Assembly: GCA_041672845.1 (NCBI GenBank)
Contig: JBAYYV010000002.1
Span: 186,001-250,000 of the forward strand
Direction: 5' to 3'
Length of the DNA stretch: 64,000 bases
DNA from: JBAYDV01 sp041672845
GTDB taxonomy: Bacteria > Bacteroidota > Bacteroidia > Bacteroidales > UBA932
The position numbers were made by a program, and so were the translations under genes. The notes under the pieces are model-generated. The model saw only the letters and a program-made list of their open reading frames with translations, did not search any database and was not told the origin of the DNA. Shown one piece after another: positions 37,246 to 46,502 of this stretch (its first letter is position 1; each line of letters opens with the position of its first letter).

Positions 37246-37644
37246 TTTCTAAAGAAAAATAGTTAATAACCCATTGGAAACTCTGTTAATAAATAACAAT
37301 AAGTATTTTTTTTAAATCAATTGATTTTTATATACTATTTGAGTTTTATGTATTCCAAATAAGTTATTGTATTTCTTTTATTCTTTTTTTTACTTGTTAT
37401 TAACACTAATTTTATATGTAATTATAAACAATCAGTAATTAACAATTTTTATGAGATATTTAATTTTCTCTTATTATTAGATATTTACAAAGATATTAAT
37501 TGTTAGTAACCTCTTTATAATATGTTAGATACTTTCTTTAATATTTTTCTCAACTTATTAACAGTGTATAATAATAATATAGATAAATATAAATAAATAT
37601 AATATTATATAATTACCTTTGTATTGATTTCAAATTTGAAAAAA
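37246..37644. other. AT-rich divergent gap between mfd and ruvB
   Basis: No gene is visible in about 400 bp. It holds a perfect 14-bp palindrome AAATCAATTGATTT (37314-37327) and a -7 box for ruvB at its right end. The rest is nearly pure AT with no recognisable DnaA-box cluster or RNA structure. Confidence 0.45.
37614..37621 (+). promoter_or_regulatory. -7 box of ruvB
   Basis: TACCTTTG fits TAnnTTTG and lies 23 nt before the ruvB ATG at 37645. No clear TTG is found at the -33 distance. Confidence 0.45.
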
Positions 37645-38661
37645 ATGGAAGAAAAAAAATTCGATCCACATTCTTTAAACGAGTGCAAAGATAATGAAAT
37701 TGATGGGAAAATAAGGCCGAGAGAATTTGATTCTTTTAGTGGGCAAGATAAGATTATACAAAACCTCACTATTTTTGTAAAAGCTGCCAAATTAAGAGGT
37801 GAAGCTTTAGATCATATATTGTTACATGGCCCTCCAGGATTAGGTAAAACTACGTTAGCTTATATAATAGCAAATGAATTAGGTGTGAATATGAAAGTTA
37901 CATCTGGTCCTATCTTGGATAAACCTGGAGATTTAGCTGGTCTTTTAACTGGTTTACAAGAAGGTGATGTATTATTTATTGATGAAATTCATAGACTTAC
38001 TCCTATAGTGGAAGAATATTTATATTCAGCTATGGAGGATTTTACTATTGATATAATGATAGATAAGGGTCCTGGAGCTAGATCTGTTCAAATCAGTTTA
38101 AATCCATTTACTTTAATAGGTGCTACTACTAGAAGTGGCCTTATTACGTCCCCCTTAAGAGCTAGATTTGGTATTCAATCTCATTTAGAATATTATGAGG
38201 CTAATGTTCTTTCTAAAATTATAATTAGAAGTGCTAGAATATTAGATATAGATATTAATAAACAAGCAGCTGATGAAATAGCTAGTAGAAGTAGGGGTAC
38301 ACCTAGAATATCTAATTCACTATTAAGAAGAGTTAGAGATTTTGCTCAAGTAAAAGGCAATGGGAAAATAGATATAGAAATAACAAAGTATGCTTTAGAT
38401 GCTTTAAATATTGATAAGAAAGGATTAGATCAAATAGATAATAAAATACTTTCTACTATTATTAATAAGTTTAATGGTGGTCCTGTCGGAATATCTACTA
38501 TTGCTACTGCAATAGGAGAAGATATAGGAACAATAGAAGAAGTTTATGAACCTTTCCTTATTAAAGAAGGTTTTATACATAGAACACCTAGAGGAAGAGA
38601 AGTTACAGATTTAGCATACAAGCATTTAAATATTAATCACGATAATAACTCTTTATTTTAA
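37645..38661 (+). CDS. ruvB: Holliday junction branch-migration helicase RuvB
   Basis: The hexameric AAA+ motor that works with RuvA to migrate Holliday junctions. The 338 residues begin at the ATG at 37645; an in-frame TTG upstream overlaps the promoter region and is rejected. The Walker A is GPPGLGKT (62-69), Walker B is FIDEIHR, the sensor is GATTRSG, and RGTPRISNSLLRRVRDFA is the arginine-finger/lid region. The C-terminal winged helix holds GFIHRTPRGR. The partner ruvA is about 14 kb away. The stop codon shares one base with the next ATG. Confidence 0.97.
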   Translation: MEEKKFDPHSLNECKDNEIDGKIRPREFDSFSGQDKIIQNLTIFVKAAKLRGEALDHILLHGPPGLGKTTLAYIIANELGVNMKVTSGPILDKPGDLAGLLTGLQEGDVLFIDEIHRLTPIVEEYLYSAMEDFTIDIMIDKGPGARSVQISLNPFTLIGATTRSGLITSPLRARFGIQSHLEYYEANVLSKIIIRSARILDIDINKQAADEIASRSRGTPRISNSLLRRVRDFAQVKGNGKIDIEITKYALDALNIDKKGLDQIDNKILSTIINKFNGGPVGISTIATAIGEDIGTIEEVYEPFLIKEGFIHRTPRGREVTDLAYKHLNINHDNNSLF

Positions 38662-39890
38662 TGAAAAGATTATTTATTATTTTGTTTTGTTTTTTATATT
38701 TTAGTGTTTCTACATATGCTTGTACATCTGTATTAATTTCTGGGAAATTAACAAAAGATGGGCGTCCATTATTATTAAAAAACAGGGATACAGACCAGTT
38801 AAATAATAGAATTGAGTATTTTAAAGGTGAATATTATAATTTTATTGGATTGGTTAATTCTAATATAAAGGATAAACAAGTATGGTCTGGTAATAATAGT
38901 GCTGGATTTTGTATTATAAATACTGCTTCTTATAATTTGAATTATGATGATGTAGATAAATCTCTTATGGATAGAGAAGGTTATTTTATGTATAAAGTTT
39001 TATCTAATTGTAAAAATTTATACGAATTTGAAGAATTTTTAAATGAAATGTCTACTCCTTATTATTTAGAATCTAATTTCGGAGTAATGGATGCTGAAGG
39101 AAATGCAGCTTTTTATGAAGTTAGTAATAATAAATGGTGTAAATATGATGTAAATGATAAAAGAATAGCACCAGAAGGTTATCTTGTATATACTAATTTT
39201 TCTTTTTCAGGAAAAGAGAATGATGGGTTAGGATATATCAGATATGATGCAGCTACTAAAGTGATGAAAGAGTCTGTCGACCATAAAGTTAAATATGATC
39301 CAGAATGGATATTCGATAATATATCTAGAAATTTTTATAATTCTATTTTAGATATAAATTTAAGAAAAGATATAAATAAATTAAGTAATACAGGTTTCTA
39401 TTATGATAAAGATTTTATCCCAAGACATTCTACGGCATCATCTGTAATTTTTCAAGGAGTAAATAAAGGTGAGAATCCTAATTTAACAGTTATGTGGACT
39501 ATTTTAGGATATCCTCCTTTAGGAATAGCTGTTCCTGTTATGTGTGCTTCAGAGACAAATCAACCTTTTTTTATGTGTAGTACATCTGATAATGAAAATT
39601 CAAAGTTATGTGAAGTAGTTCTTTCATTAAAAGAAAAGGTGTATTCTATTAAAAGAGGAAATGGAGAAAGTTATATTAATTTTAAGTTAATGTATAATGA
39701 AAAAGGAGATGGTTATAGTCAAATTCTTAATGATTTAGAAAAAAAGAATATTAATGTTTTTCAGGGCATACTTTTTGATTGGAGAAAAAATGGATTTCAA
39801 AAAGAAGAATTTAATAAATTTATCGAAAATTATTCAACGTCTTTTTTTAAATATTATGAAAGTTTGATTAATTTACAAGATAAATATTAA
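38661..39890 (+). CDS. Exported N-terminal-nucleophile amidohydrolase (C45/acylase-like)
   Basis: A 409-residue protein with a 20-residue signal peptide ending STYA and Cys21 directly after it, followed by TSVLISG and an NRD motif (LLKNRDTDQ). That layout fits Ntn hydrolases of the C45/penicillin-acylase-like group, where signal cleavage would expose the catalytic Cys. Later motifs include NFGVMDAEGNAAFYEVS and PRHSTASSVIF. An alternative reading of Cys21 as a lipobox is less likely, since VSTYAC lacks the Leu at -3. The substrate, an amide such as a bile-salt or acyl-amino acid, is unknown. It starts on the last base of ruvB. Confidence 0.72.
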   Translation: MKRLFIILFCFLYFSVSTYACTSVLISGKLTKDGRPLLLKNRDTDQLNNRIEYFKGEYYNFIGLVNSNIKDKQVWSGNNSAGFCIINTASYNLNYDDVDKSLMDREGYFMYKVLSNCKNLYEFEEFLNEMSTPYYLESNFGVMDAEGNAAFYEVSNNKWCKYDVNDKRIAPEGYLVYTNFSFSGKENDGLGYIRYDAATKVMKESVDHKVKYDPEWIFDNISRNFYNSILDINLRKDINKLSNTGFYYDKDFIPRHSTASSVIFQGVNKGENPNLTVMWTILGYPPLGIAVPVMCASETNQPFFMCSTSDNENSKLCEVVLSLKEKVYSIKRGNGESYINFKLMYNEKGDGYSQILNDLEKKNINVFQGILFDWRKNGFQKEEFNKFIENYSTSFFKYYESLINLQDKY

Positions 39891-39925
39891 TAAAATATAA
39901 GCATATTAACGCAAATAAAAAAGTT

Positions 39926-41866
39926 ATGGAAGATAAATTAATATCAAAAGTTCCAGAAGGGCCATTAGCAGAAAAGTGGACAAAATACAAAGAAGAAATT
40001 CGTGTAGTTAGTCCTGCTAATAAAAGAAAAATGGAAATTATAGTAATTGGTACCGGTTTAGGTGGAGCTTCAGCAGCTGCTTCTTTAGGAGAATTAGGTT
40101 ATAATGTCAAAATATTTTGTATAAGTGATTCACCTAGAAGAGCTCACTCTATTGCAGCTCAGGGTGGTATTAATGCAGCAAAAAATTATCAAAATGATAA
40201 TGATTCTGTATATAGATTATTTTATGATACTATTAAAGGTGGTGATTATAGAAGTAGAGAAGCTAATGTATATAGATTAGCCGAAGTAAGTAATCTTATA
40301 ATTGATCAATGCGTAGCACAAGGTGTACCATTTGCTAGAGAATATGGTGGTACTCTTTCTAATAGATCTTTTGGTGGTGCTCAAGTAAGTAGAACTTTCT
40401 ATGCAAGGGGTCAAACAGGACAACAATTATTATTAGGTGCCTATGCATCATTAAATAGACAAATAGCTAAAGGAACTGTTAAATCATATGTTAGACATGA
40501 AATGTTAGATTTAGTATTGATTAATGGTGAAGCTAAAGGTATTATTACTAGGAATTTAGTTACTGGTGAAATTGAAAGATTCGGAGCTCACGCTGTGATT
40601 TTGGCTTCAGGTGGATATAGTAATGTATATTTTCTTTCTACAAATGCTATGAACTCTAATGGCTCAGCTGCATGGAAATGTTATAAGAAAGGAGCATATT
40701 TTGCTAATCCTTGTTTTGCTCAAATTCATCCTACATGTATTCCTGTTCATGGAACACAGCAGTCTAAAAGAACTTTAATGAGTGAATCACTTAGAAATGA
40801 TGGTCGTATTTGGGTTCCTAAAAAAATGGAAGATGTTCTTAAATTAAAAAAGGAACAAATAAAACCTTCACAAATAGCTGAAGAGGATAGAGATTATTAT
40901 TTAGAAAGAAGATATCCTGCTTTTGGGAACCTTGTTCCTCGTGATGTGGCTTCTAGAGCAGCTAAAGAAAGATGTGATGCCGGTTATGGAGTTAATAAAA
41001 CAGGGTTAGCTGTATTTTTAGATTTTAAAACAGCTATTGCCAGATTAGGTAAACCAATAATAGAAGATAGATATGGTAATTTATTTCAGATGTATGAAGA
41101 AATAACTACTACGAATCCCTATGAAGAACCTATGATGATATTTCCTGCTATTCATTATACAATGGGTGGTATTTGGGTAGATTATGATCTTCAAACTACT
41201 ATACCTGGGTTATATGCTATAGGTGAGGCTAACTTTAGTGATCATGGTGGGAATAGATTAGGGGCATCTGCTCTTATGCAAGGATTAGCTGATGGTTACT
41301 TTATTTTACCTTATACTATAGGTGATTATCTATCTCATAAATTTACAGATCCATTTACTGATATTAATGCTCCTGAATTTGTAGAAGCTGAAAAGAATGT
41401 TAAAAATAGAATTCATAAGTTATTTGCTATAAAAGGTAAAGAAACTGTAGATTATTATCATAAGAAATTAGGTGATATTATGTGGGAAAAAGTAGGGATG
41501 GCTAGAGATGAAAAAGGATTAAAAGAAGGTATTTCTCAAATAGCTGAACTTAAAGATGAATTTTGGAAGAATGTATATGTTTCAGGTAAAAATGAAGAAT
41601 TTAATCAAGAATTAGAAAAAGCATGGAGACTTGCTGATTACTTTGAAATAGGAGATTTAATGGCTAGAGATGCTCTTAATAGAAAAGAATCTTGTGGTGG
41701 TCATTTTAGAACAGAAATGAAAACAGAAGAGGGTGAAACTAAGAGAGATGATGAAAATTTTATGTTTGTAAGTGCATGGGAATATTCAGAAAAAGTACCT
41801 ATTTTCCATAAAGAACCTCTTACTTTTGAATTTGCTAAAGTAGAAACTAGAAATTATAAAGATTAA
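39926..41866 (+). CDS. frdA: Fumarate reductase/succinate dehydrogenase flavoprotein subunit
   Basis: The catalytic subunit that interconverts fumarate and succinate. The FAD dinucleotide motif is GTGLGGASAA (42-51), and His73 in RRAHSIAAQGGINA is the covalent FAD ligand. HYTMGGIWVDYD and GNRLGASALMQGLADG are the substrate and capping motifs. The 646-residue length fits the Bacteroidota (b-type) form. frdB follows after 13 bp. The cytochrome b subunit gene that normally precedes frdA in this phylum is absent. Direction (reduction or oxidation) cannot be told from sequence. Confidence 0.94.
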   Translation: MEDKLISKVPEGPLAEKWTKYKEEIRVVSPANKRKMEIIVIGTGLGGASAAASLGELGYNVKIFCISDSPRRAHSIAAQGGINAAKNYQNDNDSVYRLFYDTIKGGDYRSREANVYRLAEVSNLIIDQCVAQGVPFAREYGGTLSNRSFGGAQVSRTFYARGQTGQQLLLGAYASLNRQIAKGTVKSYVRHEMLDLVLINGEAKGIITRNLVTGEIERFGAHAVILASGGYSNVYFLSTNAMNSNGSAAWKCYKKGAYFANPCFAQIHPTCIPVHGTQQSKRTLMSESLRNDGRIWVPKKMEDVLKLKKEQIKPSQIAEEDRDYYLERRYPAFGNLVPRDVASRAAKERCDAGYGVNKTGLAVFLDFKTAIARLGKPIIEDRYGNLFQMYEEITTTNPYEEPMMIFPAIHYTMGGIWVDYDLQTTIPGLYAIGEANFSDHGGNRLGASALMQGLADGYFILPYTIGDYLSHKFTDPFTDINAPEFVEAEKNVKNRIHKLFAIKGKETVDYYHKKLGDIMWEKVGMARDEKGLKEGISQIAELKDEFWKNVYVSGKNEEFNQELEKAWRLADYFEIGDLMARDALNRKESCGGHFRTEMKTEEGETKRDDENFMFVSAWEYSEKVPIFHKEPLTFEFAKVETRNYKD

Positions 41867-41879
41867 AAATTAATACGAT

Positions 41880-42659
41880 ATGAATTTTACATTGAAAATA
41901 TGGCGCCAAGCAAATGCAAAGACTAAGGGTCATTTTGAAAAATATCAAGTTCATGATATATCTCCTGATACATCTTTTTTAGAAATGCTTGATATACTTA
42001 ATGATCAACTTATTCGTGACGGTTCTGATCCTGTAGCTGTTAATAAAAGTTGTCATACTGAAGGACCAGTAGCTTTTGATAGTGATTGTAGAGAAGGTAT
42101 ATGTGGCATGTGTTCATTATATATTAATGGTAGAGCACATGGGCCAGAAGATGATATTACTACGTGCCAGCTATATATGCGTAAATTTAAAGATGGTGAA
42201 ACTATTACAGTAGAACCGTTTAGAAGTGCTGGTTTTCCAATAATTAAAGATTTAGTAGTAGATAGAGGTGCTTTTGATAAAATATTACAAGCAGGAGGTT
42301 TTACAGATATAAATGTGGGATCTGCTCCAGATGCTAACTCTATTCTTGTTTCTAAAGTTAAAGCTGATAAAAGTATGGATGCTTCAGCTTGTGTAGGATG
42401 TGGCGCTTGTGTGGCTACTTGTAAAAATGGTTCTGCTATGTTATTTGTTGCAGCTAGAGTTTCTGCTTTAGCTGATTTGCCTCAAGGTAAAACTGAAGGT
42501 GTTAAACGAGCTAAATCTATGGTCGCTAAAATGGATGAATTAGGATTCGGTGCATGTACTAACACTCAAGCTTGTCAAATGGAATGTCCTAAAGGAATTA
42601 CAGTAGCTAATATTGCTAGATTAAATAAAGAGTTTTTATCTTCTAAATTTAAAGACTAA
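41880..42659 (+). CDS. frdB: Fumarate reductase/succinate dehydrogenase iron-sulfur subunit
   Basis: The 259-residue electron-transfer subunit. The N-terminal [2Fe-2S] cluster ligands are in CREGICGMCSLYING plus the later TTC. The ferredoxin-like half has CVGCGACVATC and ACTNTQACQMECPKG, which bind the [4Fe-4S] and [3Fe-4S] centres. It pairs with the flavoprotein upstream. Without an adjacent membrane anchor, quinone coupling must rely on a gene elsewhere or the pair may act differently. It is followed 3 bp later by an alpha/beta hydrolase gene. Confidence 0.94.
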   Translation: MNFTLKIWRQANAKTKGHFEKYQVHDISPDTSFLEMLDILNDQLIRDGSDPVAVNKSCHTEGPVAFDSDCREGICGMCSLYINGRAHGPEDDITTCQLYMRKFKDGETITVEPFRSAGFPIIKDLVVDRGAFDKILQAGGFTDINVGSAPDANSILVSKVKADKSMDASACVGCGACVATCKNGSAMLFVAARVSALADLPQGKTEGVKRAKSMVAKMDELGFGACTNTQACQMECPKGITVANIARLNKEFLSSKFKD

Positions 42660-42662
42660 CCA

Positions 42663-43457
42663 ATGGAATTTTTTGCTACAATAAATAAAATACCAATACA
42701 TATAAATGATAATGGTGAAGGAAAAATAGTTTTATTTTTCCTTCATGGTTATCTTGAAACTATGAATATTTGGGATGATTTTATAGATATATTATCTAAA
42801 GATTATAGATGTGTATCTATAGATTTACCAGGTCATGGGTTAAGCGGAAGTAATTCTGATGAGATAACAGTAGGATTTAGTTGTAAAATAGTAGAAGGTG
42901 TGATGGATCTTTTAAAGATTAAAGATTTATATTTAATAGGTCATTCTTTAGGAGGATATGTAGCTCAAAATGCTTATAGATTTTTCCCAGATAGAATAAA
43001 AGGTATTATTTGTTTGAATTCTGCTCCTTATTCAGATAATAAAGATAAACAAGATCAAAGGAATAGGGAAATATCTTTAATAGAAGGAGGAAAATTAGTG
43101 TCTTTAGCGCAGTTAGCAATTCCTAATATGATTTATAAAGAAAATTTAAGAAAATTAGATCTTAAAATTCAAGAAATAATATGTGATTGTGAAACGCACG
43201 ATCCAGCAGGGATTATAGCTACTTTAAAAGGTCTAATACAAAGAAGTGATGTGGTGGACCTATTTAAAGAAAAACAGCCTAATATCTTATATATCTTTGG
43301 AGATAAAGATCCTTATCTTACAGAAGAAATTAGTAATAGGATAATAAGTGATTTCCCATTTGCTAAACATTTATATATTGCTAATACGGCTCATAATTGT
43401 TTTTTAGAAGCTCCCACCCAAACAGCAATTGCTATTAATGATTTTATTAATAAATAA
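42663..43457 (+). CDS. Alpha/beta-hydrolase-fold enzyme
   Basis: A 264-residue cytosolic hydrolase with no signal. The oxyanion region is LFFLHGYLE, the nucleophile is Ser95 in GHSLGG, the acid is in FGDKDPY, and the histidine is in TAHNCFLEAP. These form a complete triad. It starts 3 bp after frdB, so it is probably cotranscribed, though a metabolic link to fumarate reduction is not evident. The substrate (ester, thioester or C-C bond) is unknown. Confidence 0.85.
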   Translation: MEFFATINKIPIHINDNGEGKIVLFFLHGYLETMNIWDDFIDILSKDYRCVSIDLPGHGLSGSNSDEITVGFSCKIVEGVMDLLKIKDLYLIGHSLGGYVAQNAYRFFPDRIKGIICLNSAPYSDNKDKQDQRNREISLIEGGKLVSLAQLAIPNMIYKENLRKLDLKIQEIICDCETHDPAGIIATLKGLIQRSDVVDLFKEKQPNILYIFGDKDPYLTEEISNRIISDFPFAKHLYIANTAHNCFLEAPTQTAIAINDFINK

Positions 43458-43475
43458 GGTGTTTATTATAAATTT

Positions 43476-44639
43476 TTACCATAGAAAGTTATTAAATGGA
43501 TATCTTCCTGCATGTATTTCTGCAGCCATTTTATAAAGATCATTTCTTAACTTATCGATATTTTCTTTTTCTTTAGCAGAAATAAATATACATGGAGTAT
43601 TTTCTTTAGCGATATAAGTATTTTTTAATTCATCCAAAGTATAATTCTTTAATATCTTATTATCTATAGAAAATTCATTATGTTCTTTATAAGTATATGT
43701 ATCTATTTTATTAAAAATTAAATAAGTAGGTTTATTTTTAGCACCTAATTCCGCTAAAGTTTCATTTACGACTTTTAATTGATCTTCAAAATTAGGATGA
43801 GAGATATCTACTACATGTATTAATATATCAGCTTCTCTAACTTCATCTAATGTACTTTTAAAAGATTCGATTAGCTGGGTAGGTAATTTCCTAATAAAAC
43901 CTACAGTATCTGTTAATAGGAACGGAAGATTATTAAGTACTACTTTTCTGACAGTGGTATCAAGTGTAGCAAATAATTTATTTTCAGCAAATACATCACT
44001 TTTAGATAGAAGATTCATTATGGTACTTTTACCAGCATTAGTATAACCTACTAAAGCTATTCTTACCATGCCACTCCTATTACTTCTCTGTGAATTCATT
44101 TGTTTATCTATCTTAATAAGTTGTTTTTTTAGATTGCTTATTTTTTGAAGAATAATACGACGATCAGTTTCTATTTGTGTTTCACCTGGGCCCCTCATAC
44201 CTATACCACCTTTTTGTCTTTCTAAGTGAGTCCACATTCTAGTCAAACGAGGTAATAAATATTGGTATTGAGCTAATTCTACTTGGGTTTTAGCAGAAGC
44301 TGTTTTCGCCCGACTAGCGAAAATATCGAGAATTAAATTAGTTCTATCTAAAATTTTACATTCAAATATTCTCTCGATATTTCTTAGCTGAGTAGGAGTT
44401 AATTCATCATCAAAAATTACTAGTTTAATTTCGTTTTCAGAAATATAATTTTTAATTTCTTCTATCTTACCACTACCTAAATAAGTAGTACCATTCGGTT
44501 TATTAAGCCGTTGAGTGAATCTTTTAATAACAATAGCCCCAGCGGTTTTAGCTAAGAAGTTTAATTCATCCAAATATTCTTTGGTTTCTTCTTCGTTAGA
44601 AGTTTGTGTTATTATACCTATTAAAATGCAATTTTCCAT
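43476..44639 (-). CDS. hflX: Ribosome-associated GTPase HflX
   Basis: HflX splits stalled or hibernating 70S ribosomes, particularly after heat stress. The 387 residues comprise the N-terminal HflX domain (TYLGSGKIEEI and IFDDELTPTQLRNIE), a coiled linker with RGPGETQIETDRR, and the G domain with GYTNAGKS, DTVGFIRKLP and NKID. The gene lies downstream of tonB but is separated by that gene's terminator, so it likely has a separate promoter. It converges with the alpha/beta hydrolase gene with an 18-bp gap. Confidence 0.95.
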   Translation of the reverse strand: MENCILIGIITQTSNEEETKEYLDELNFLAKTAGAIVIKRFTQRLNKPNGTTYLGSGKIEEIKNYISENEIKLVIFDDELTPTQLRNIERIFECKILDRTNLILDIFASRAKTASAKTQVELAQYQYLLPRLTRMWTHLERQKGGIGMRGPGETQIETDRRIILQKISNLKKQLIKIDKQMNSQRSNRSGMVRIALVGYTNAGKSTIMNLLSKSDVFAENKLFATLDTTVRKVVLNNLPFLLTDTVGFIRKLPTQLIESFKSTLDEVREADILIHVVDISHPNFEDQLKVVNETLAELGAKNKPTYLIFNKIDTYTYKEHNEFSIDNKILKNYTLDELKNTYIAKENTPCIFISAKEKENIDKLRNDLYKMAAEIHAGRYPFNNFLW

Positions 44640-44642
44640 ATG

Positions 44643-44679
44643 AAAAAAAAGGCTACTCCGTTTTTTCGAGGGAGCCCTT
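44643..44679 (-). terminator. Rho-independent terminator of tonB
   Basis: Leftward RNA forms an imperfect stem between GGGCTCCCTCG and CGGAGTAGCC with an A6 loop, two mismatches and a strong GGCT/AGCC base, followed by eight U. It lies between the tonB stop and the hflX start. Confidence 0.7.
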
Positions 44680-44700
44680 AATATAATATTAATTTATTAA

Positions 44701-45393
44701 TTATCTAAGTTGGAATACAATAGGGAAATTGTAAACCACAGGAACTGATTTATCTCTTTGTTGTCCAGGAACCCATTTAGGAGAAGATTCTACTACTCTA
44801 ACAGCTTCTTTATCCAAGGATGAGTCTATACCTCTAAGTACTTTTACATTACAAATATCACCATGTTTATTTACTGTAAATTGTAAAATTACTCGACCTT
44901 GTACTCCATTTTCTCTTGCAGATTCTGGATATTTCATATGTTTGTTAACCCATTTACTAAACTGGTTAGGGCCACCACCCATGAATGAAGGTTTCTTTTC
45001 TACTAATGTAAAAGGAATAGGGGCTTCTTCTATATTTTCATCGCTTACATCTTCTACATAGTCCATAATTTCGACACCCATATCTTTAGTATCTTCAAGA
45101 CTAATAAATAAATCATCATCTAATTCTACATCATCATCTACGATATCGATTTGATTTGAAAATACAGGTATCTTAGGTGCTTCAGGGGGTTCTGGCGGAG
45201 CCTCTGTCGTAATAGGTACATTTTCCACCTCTACGATAGCAGCTGATTCCTGTTGGAATGCAGATTCTGATTTATCGTATGATTTCCATTCAAAAGCTGC
45301 TAGTACTATAATTAAGGTAAATACCATACCGATTTCGCGGTACAATAGTTTCTTATTTTCAAGGTTAGCTTTTTCGGATTTTTTGATTTCCAT
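44701..45393 (-). CDS. Energy transducer TonB-family protein
   Basis: It links the proton-motive force to active transport through outer-membrane receptors. The 230 residues have one N-terminal membrane segment (about 18-36), a Pro-rich spacer (TTEAPPEPPEAPKIP, about 60-75), an acidic linker, and a C-terminal TonB domain (about 150-230) with VQGRVILQFTVNKHGDI and PVVYNFPIVFQL. The local ExbB/ExbD genes are not in the window. It is followed by its own terminator and lies next to mdh. Confidence 0.92.
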   Translation of the reverse strand: MEIKKSEKANLENKKLLYREIGMVFTLIIVLAAFEWKSYDKSESAFQQESAAIVEVENVPITTEAPPEPPEAPKIPVFSNQIDIVDDDVELDDDLFISLEDTKDMGVEIMDYVEDVSDENIEEAPIPFTLVEKKPSFMGGGPNQFSKWVNKHMKYPESARENGVQGRVILQFTVNKHGDICNVKVLRGIDSSLDKEAVRVVESSPKWVPGQQRDKSVPVVYNFPIVFQLR

Positions 45394-45477
45394 ATTCTTA
45401 TTATTAATGTATTTCTATATCCGTGGTAAAAATAAATAAAAAATACAATAAATGAAAATATTAAGTGAATAATATTA

Positions 45478-46419
45478 TTATATAGCTTTCATTTCATGTA
45501 AGATATTATTTGTTTTTCTAATAGCAGACGCACTTTCTTTAAACTTCTTCATTTCAGTTTTAGTAAGACCAAATTCTATTACTCTTTCAGCTCCATGTTT
45601 TCCTATAATACATGGTACTCCTAAGCAAATATCTTTTTCTCCATATTGACCATTTAAATAACAGCTACATGTATATAATCTTTTTTCATTCATTATTATA
45701 GCTTTAGCTAATGCTGCTACAGCAGTTCCTGGTGCATACCAGGCAGATGTACCAATTAATTTAGTAAGAGTAGCACCACCTATTTTAGTTTTATTAATAA
45801 CTTCATTTTTTTCTTTAACAGAAAGAGCTGATCCTAATTTGCCACCTTTATAATAAGCTCTACTCATTAATGGAACCATAGTAGTGTCACTATGTCCACC
45901 TATGACCATACTATCTATATCAGAAAGAGGAGCTTTTAAAGCTTGACTTAAATAATAATTAAATCTAGAGCTATCTAACATTCCTCCCATCCCAATCACT
46001 TTTCTAGGTGGAAGTCCACTGATTTGTGTTGTTAAATATGCCATGGTATCCATAGGGTTAGAAACTACTAATATTCGGCATAGTGGAGAGTATCTCATAA
46101 TGTTGGATACTACGTCTTTTACAATTCCAGCATTAGTTCCAATTAGCTGTTCTCGAGTCATTCCAGGTTTTCGAGGGATTCCTGAAGTAATAATTACTAC
46201 ATCTGAATCTTTTGTAGCTTCGTAATCCCCTGTGACACCAGTAATTCTGGAATCTATATTTAACATTCTTGAGGCTTGCATCATATCGAAACTTTTACCT
46301 TCAGCGAGTCCTGGTTTAATATCTAACAAGACTACGTCTGTTACAAAATTAAATTTTGCTATTGTATATGCAGCTGTGGCTCCGACATTGCCTGCTCCTA
46401 TAATACTTATTTTAGGCAT
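45478..46419 (-). CDS. mdh: Malate dehydrogenase (LDH-like type)
   Basis: It interconverts malate and oxaloacetate with NAD. The 313-residue protein has ISIIGAGNVGAT (NAD site), the mobile loop IPRKPGMTREQL with Arg at the specificity position (Arg for malate, Gln would indicate lactate), VVSNPMDTMAYL, and the catalytic His in VIGGHSDTTMVPL. With fumarate reductase nearby it suits the oxaloacetate-malate-fumarate-succinate branch. It is divergent from ybeY. Confidence 0.95.
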   Translation of the reverse strand: MPKISIIGAGNVGATAAYTIAKFNFVTDVVLLDIKPGLAEGKSFDMMQASRMLNIDSRITGVTGDYEATKDSDVVIITSGIPRKPGMTREQLIGTNAGIVKDVVSNIMRYSPLCRILVVSNPMDTMAYLTTQISGLPPRKVIGMGGMLDSSRFNYYLSQALKAPLSDIDSMVIGGHSDTTMVPLMSRAYYKGGKLGSALSVKEKNEVINKTKIGGATLTKLIGTSAWYAPGTAVAALAKAIIMNEKRLYTCSCYLNGQYGEKDICLGVPCIIGKHGAERVIEFGLTKTEMKKFKESASAIRKTNNILHEMKAI

Positions 46420-46502
46420 AATGTATTTTATTTTATTTTATTTATAGTAAATGCGTAACTTTACATGAATTTTAATTGATTGGCAAGCAAAAATTACGCC
46501 AT

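Noticed and set aside
37246..37644. Replication origin in the mfd-ruvB gap
   Set aside because: It is very AT-rich but lacks recognisable DnaA-box clusters, and dnaA, dnaN or parAB are not nearby.
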